DNA from: Thiomonas delicata
GTDB lineage: Bacteria > Pseudomonadota > Gammaproteobacteria > Burkholderiales > Burkholderiaceae_C
Assembly (NCBI RefSeq): GCF_900088825.1
Contig: NZ_LT592170.1
Coordinates: forward strand, 504,594-568,593
DNA: 64,000 nucleotides
Reading direction: 5' to 3'
Program-made: the position numbers and the translations under genes
In this document: one piece after another, positions 61,479-64,000 of the stretch
How positions within the stretch are numbered: the first letter of the stretch is position 1
Layout: every line of letters begins with the position of its first letter
The notes under the pieces: generated by a model
What the model was told of the DNA's origin: nothing
The model's database searches: none
What the model saw: the letters and a program-made list of their open reading frames with translations, nothing else

Positions 61479-62117
61479 TCAGGTGCCGCCGACGAAAGGA
61501 TTGCTGCGGCGCTCCTCGCCAAAAGTGGACTCGGGGCCGTGGCCCGGGATGAACACGGTGTCGTCCCCCATCGGCCAGAGCTTGTGCGTGATGCTGTCGA
61601 TCAGTTGCTGGTGGTTGCCGCCCGGAAAGTCGGTGCGGCCGATGGAGCCGGCGAACAGCACGTCCCCCACCCAGCAGCGCCGCGCCTCCGCTTGGTGGAA
61701 CACCACGTGGCCCGGCGTGTGGCCGGGGCAGTGGCGCACGTCGAAGTGCAGTGTGCCGAGTCGGAGCTGGTCGCCATCGTGCAGCCAGCGGTCCGGCGTG
61801 AAGGTTTCGGCGCGAGGAAAACCGAACATCTTGGATTGTTCCGGGAGCGCGTCGATCCAGAACTGGTCGCCGGGGTGCGGGCCGATGATGGGCACGCTCA
61901 TGCGGCGAGCGACCTCGGCCGCCGCCCCGGCATGATCGATGTGGGCATGCGTGAGCCAGACAGCTTCCAGTCTGACGCCTTCCTGGGCCACGATGCCCAG
62001 CACGCGTTCGAGGTCGCCGCCCGGGTCGGTGAGCACCGCTTCGCGCATGGCATCGTCCCAGAGAAGACAACAGTTTTGTGCGAAGGGCGTGACGGGAATG
62101 ATGCGGTAGCGCAGCAT
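61479..62117 (-). CDS. Metallo-beta-lactamase fold hydrolase (YcbL/glyoxalase II-like)
   Basis: 212 residues, close to the length of YcbL-type glyoxalase II enzymes. Metal ligands are visible in LTHAHIDHAGAAAEVA, in RHCPGHTPGHVVFH, in VGDVLFAGSIGRTDFPGG and in IPGHGPEST. It probably hydrolyses thioesters such as S-lactoylglutathione. The ATG at 62117 gives the typical N terminus (RYRIIPVTPFAQNCCLL); longer in-frame starts run through the triple-repeat region and are rejected. Confidence 0.9.
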   Translation of the reverse strand: MLRYRIIPVTPFAQNCCLLWDDAMREAVLTDPGGDLERVLGIVAQEGVRLEAVWLTHAHIDHAGAAAEVARRMSVPIIGPHPGDQFWIDALPEQSKMFGFPRAETFTPDRWLHDGDQLRLGTLHFDVRHCPGHTPGHVVFHQAEARRCWVGDVLFAGSIGRTDFPGGNHQQLIDSITHKLWPMGDDTVFIPGHGPESTFGEERRSNPFVGGT

Positions 62118-62140
62118 GGATGGGAGAGGAGGTTTGGCAT

Positions 62141-62214
62141 AACAAAGTGTCGAAACCGAGAACAAAGTGTCAAACGACTCCGGTGGCTCCGCCTGCAGGC
62201 GGAGAACAAAGTGT
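62141..62214. repeat. Triple AACAAAGTGT repeat with 18-bp palindrome
   Basis: AACAAAGTGT occurs three times in direct orientation at 62141, 62161 and 62205, each followed by (C/T)(G/A)AA. Between the second and third copies CTCCGCCTGCAGGCGGAG (62187-62204) is a perfect 18-bp palindrome. Arrays of short subterminal repeats occur at the ends of some transposable elements (for example IS21-like), so this may be a remnant end; an operator array is the alternative. Confidence 0.5.
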
Positions 62215-62437
62215 TGAAGCGCCTTGTTCGACCAGGGCATTTTGCCTGTCGAGCGCCGCGGATGCCCGATCCCCTCGCTGATGACGAATTCGATACGGCC
62301 GTGGGCGGCTGCGCACCCGCGCCGACATCGGTAGAACACACCGCCAGCCGCAGTGCCATCCAATGTTCGAACAGGGTTACGATGTGCGCATACTGTGCGC
62401 GATATGTTCGCGCAACGTCCCATCGGGAAACGTCACC
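62215..62437. other. Gene-free stretch before the antitoxin gene
   Basis: Together with the triple repeat this leaves about 320 nt without a supported gene. A possible upstream start of the antitoxin frame lies at 62363. ATGTTCGAACAGGG and GATATGTTCGCGCAACG carry ATGTTCG repeats at 62363 and 62403, which may be operator half-sites for the Xre-type protein. Nothing else was recognised. Confidence 0.3.
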
Positions 62438-62806
62438 ATGGCAGCCCTCTCAGCCGATATGCTCGAGTCCCTGCGCGAGCCTGGCACCTCGCGGATCTCC
62501 CCCTCGAAGCTCGCAGCCCTTCTGGACATGCAGCAGCAGGATCTGGCCCTCCTCGCGGGCGTCCATCGAAACACCGTACGACTGCACCCGGAGTCGCCCC
62601 GCTTACAAGCTGCACTGCGTGACCTGGTGCGGCTGCTATCGGCCGCCTCGGCCGTTCAGCCGGATTTGCAGCGACTCATCTTTTTCATCAAGAATGAACC
62701 GGTTCCTGCGTTCAGCTACAAAACGCTGCTGCAGGTCGTTCAGGAGGCCCGGACGGATGACGCGATCGCCTATCTTGAGTCCGTCGCCTCTGGTTTCGTC
62801 GGATGA
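62438..62806 (+). CDS. Xre/MbcA/ParS-type antitoxin (DUF2384)
   Basis: 122 residues (147 if the ATG at 62363 is used). The N-terminal helix-turn-helix region reads SKLAALLDMQQQDLALLAGVHRNTV. The C-terminal MbcA/ParS/Xre toxin-binding domain ends in FFIKNEPVPAFSYKTLLQVV and ESVASGFVG. In the known family this antitoxin pairs with a RES-domain toxin degrading NAD. No RES gene follows here: the next frame encodes only a short unrecognised peptide. So this is either an orphan or a broken module. Confidence 0.75.
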   Translation: MAALSADMLESLREPGTSRISPSKLAALLDMQQQDLALLAGVHRNTVRLHPESPRLQAALRDLVRLLSAASAVQPDLQRLIFFIKNEPVPAFSYKTLLQVVQEARTDDAIAYLESVASGFVG

Positions 62807-62982
62807 AAGCATGTCAGCTTCGCGTCACCGGCGATGCCTCAGCTGGTCGCGATCCGAACGGCGCGGATTCGATTCCACGTCGAAGCTGTGCGCAAATCCA
62901 GCGCACCTTTTGCATCCACGTAGCCACCACTGACTACCTCGAAGTTGAACACGCCCAAGAGCTAGCAACCGAGGACCGTTGA
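62803..62982 (+). CDS. Short ORF overlapping the antitoxin stop
   Basis: A 59-residue frame starts with an ATG that overlaps the antitoxin TGA (ATGA), the position a toxin gene would take. The predicted peptide (MKACQLRVTGDAS at the start, EHAQELATEDR at the end) shows no RES-toxin motif and no recognisable family. It may be chance, a decayed toxin start, or a novel small partner. Confidence 0.25.
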   Translation: MKACQLRVTGDASAGRDPNGADSIPRRSCAQIQRTFCIHVATTDYLEVEHAQELATEDR

Positions 62983-63380
62983 TCGGCCTGAGCGGGCGTT
63001 GGGCGCAGCCGGTGCCGGCGGCCGCAATGGTGCGGGCAGCGGTCGCCCAGATCACCGGCCCCCCGAGCGGCAGGTTCCAGCGCAGGCGAATTGGTGCTCT
63101 CGACCCCAAGCAGTCCTACAGCTCGCCTGGTTCAGTGCAACAAAGCGGGCCGCTACAAGCGAGACACTGGCGACGGGAGTTGCACCTGCGACTGCCGCAG
63201 AAACCCGGTTTACCAAGGCCTCGACCTTCGCGCCATTATGTGTCTGTTGCACATACCAACTCAGGAATGTGTGCTCGCGGCTCCTTGACCATGAGGGCCG
63301 GCCGTTCGACGTCCACGCCCAAGGCCCTGCACCCGGCAGGCAGATGGCTTCGCAGGCGACTTTGCATTACGCTACCCTCC
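62983..63380. other. Gene-free accessory DNA
   Basis: About 400 nt with no supported gene. Codon-like bias is weak in all frames. A TACGCT hexamer at 63370-63375 lies just upstream of the next start and could be its -10. The stretch probably consists of decayed accessory DNA between two toxin-antitoxin loci. Confidence 0.35.
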
Positions 63381-63578
63381 ATGAACACGATTCTCTCCCC
63401 GATTGAGTCCGAATTCGGCACCCAGCAGGAAGCCCAGGCGCATGACGCCTGGTTCCGCAGCCGTGTGCTGGAAAGCATGGCCGACACACGACCAGCCGTG
63501 CCACATGACCAAGTTGTGGCCGAGACGGAGGCCATCATCCAGGCTGCCGAGCAAAGGCAGTCGGTCCGGCGGCGTTGA
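63381..63578 (+). CDS. RelB/ParD-type antitoxin (stability determinant)
   Basis: 65-residue protein resembling the antitoxin or 'stability determinant' of RelE/ParE-type modules: IESEFGTQQEAQAHDAWFRSRVLESMAD, then PHDQVVAETEAIIQA and a basic tail. The first part would form the dimerising and DNA-binding element and the second a toxin-binding helix. No Shine-Dalgarno; a -10-like TACGCT lies 5 nt upstream of the ATG. Its stop overlaps the toxin start. Confidence 0.75.
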   Translation: MNTILSPIESEFGTQQEAQAHDAWFRSRVLESMADTRPAVPHDQVVAETEAIIQAAEQRQSVRRR

Positions 63579-63835
63579 CGCTGCCCATCCATTGGTCGCA
63601 GCAGGCGCGCGCCGACCTGCTCGCGATTGTCCGCTACATCAGCGAGCGCGATCCGGACGCCGCGCGCAGAGTGCGTGACTGCATCGTAAGCGCCGTGGCC
63701 ACCACGGGCGATCATCCCTACCTGTACAAGCCCGGCAGGATCGCTGGAACGCGCGAGCTCATAGCCCATCCGAACTACATCGTTGTCTACAAGGCCAATC
63801 CGGCTGAAGCGCCGAGGCGGCCGATGTTCGCGTGA
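63575..63835 (+). CDS. RelE/ParE-type toxin, C terminus probably frameshifted
   Basis: 86 residues from a TTG that overlaps the antitoxin stop (TTGA). The family core is clear: LPIHWSQQARADLLAIVRYI, DPDAARRVRDCI, PYLYKPGRIAGTRELIAHPN and YIVVYKA. After that the frame ends in a proline/arginine tail (AEAPRRPMFA), whereas family members continue with a beta strand such as VRVLRVLH. A neighbouring frame downstream encodes ADVRVMRGKTMEM, which fits that strand, so a frameshift around 63800-63820 is likely and the toxin may be inactive. Confidence 0.65.
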   Translation: MTLPIHWSQQARADLLAIVRYISERDPDAARRVRDCIVSAVATTGDHPYLYKPGRIAGTRELIAHPNYIVVYKANPAEAPRRPMFA

Positions 63836-64000
63836 TGCGTGGAAAAACCATGGAAATGGCCGCCCCGAATGCCAGCGAGGTGTCAATTCTGGCCGGAATC
63901 TGGCTCCCTGCCCAGAAATTGAGCAGCGGGTGAGCGCCATCATGCGATTCCGAAAGCAGGAGTGCGTGCGTTCATTGGGTTCTTCAACAGACTAAGTGTG

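Noticed and set aside
62979..63406. Longer plus-strand frames across 62979-63406
   Set aside because: Composition resembles non-coding DNA, no domain, and the clear antitoxin start at 63381 does not need them.
1..64000. tRNA, rRNA, CRISPR arrays, phage or conjugation genes
   Set aside because: Looked for conserved arms, spaced repeats and marker proteins on both strands by eye; none found.

Overview
The window is about 65-70% GC, with few intergenic gaps and strong GC bias at third codon positions. Gene order and families (apaG / PF10136 'recombinase' / mltA; hemE-priA; lipB-lipA; kdsD-kdsC-lptC; TrxC with a zinc ribbon; TRAP transport; cytochrome c'; a malate synthase A next to a LysR regulator) point to a betaproteobacterium of the Burkholderiales. 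A Thiomonas-like or similar metabolically versatile organism is a guess from gene content and cannot be proven here. No rRNA, tRNA, CRISPR array or complete insertion sequence was found.

Layout. 1-4.9 kb: gph (cut by the window edge) and rpe on the minus strand, divergent from apaG, a multi-pass PF10136 protein and mltA. 5.0-9.4 kb: an AcoR-like sigma-54 activator facing an NAD-aldehyde dehydrogenase and its DUF779 companion, with a perfect dyad and a -24/-12 promoter between. 9.5-15 kb: an MliC-like lipoprotein, a MITE-like palindromic element, a fused indolepyruvate:ferredoxin oxidoreductase, a GlpM-like protein and a small coiled-coil membrane protein. 15-24.5 kb: a five-gene minus-strand operon of circularly permuted ATP-grasp, alpha-E and transglutaminase/amidoligase (DUF2126) proteins, apparently two copies of one three-domain module. 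This is the best candidate for a poorly described biochemical system. 24.7-28.5 kb: priA and hemE, separated by an AT-rich gap with five co-oriented DnaA-box-like 9-mers, a candidate replication origin or DnaA-binding locus.

28.5-41 kb: a zinc-uptake operon (SBP, ATPase, permease, Zur-like repressor), a LysR regulator divergent from malate synthase, an SDR, lipB-lipA, a TlpA-like thioredoxin, a PLD-type nuclease, a SWIB protein and cytochrome c'. 41-46 kb: a MocR regulator with a clear inverted-repeat operator, divergent from an exporter/aminotransferase/PhzF operon. 46-49.6 kb: a complete TRAP transporter. 50-51.5 kb: a lower-GC gene for a monohaem cytochrome fused to an outer-membrane barrel (Cyc2-like) behind an FNR/Anr-type box placed at -41.5. 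51.5-59.6 kb: trxC, a CMD-family protein, a BtuF-like receptor, SDR, lptC-kdsC-kdsD, ampG and pyrE. 59.9-64 kb: a BON protein, a Fur-box-controlled PepSY/cytochrome b561 pair, a glyoxalase II-like hydrolase, and a decaying accessory end with triple short repeats, an orphan Xre/MbcA-type antitoxin and a RelE/ParE-type toxin-antitoxin pair whose toxin looks frameshifted.

Several housekeeping genes (rpe, apaG, hemE, lipB) have a -10-like hexamer only 6-10 nt upstream of the start codon and no Shine-Dalgarno, suggesting leaderless or near-leaderless mRNAs.
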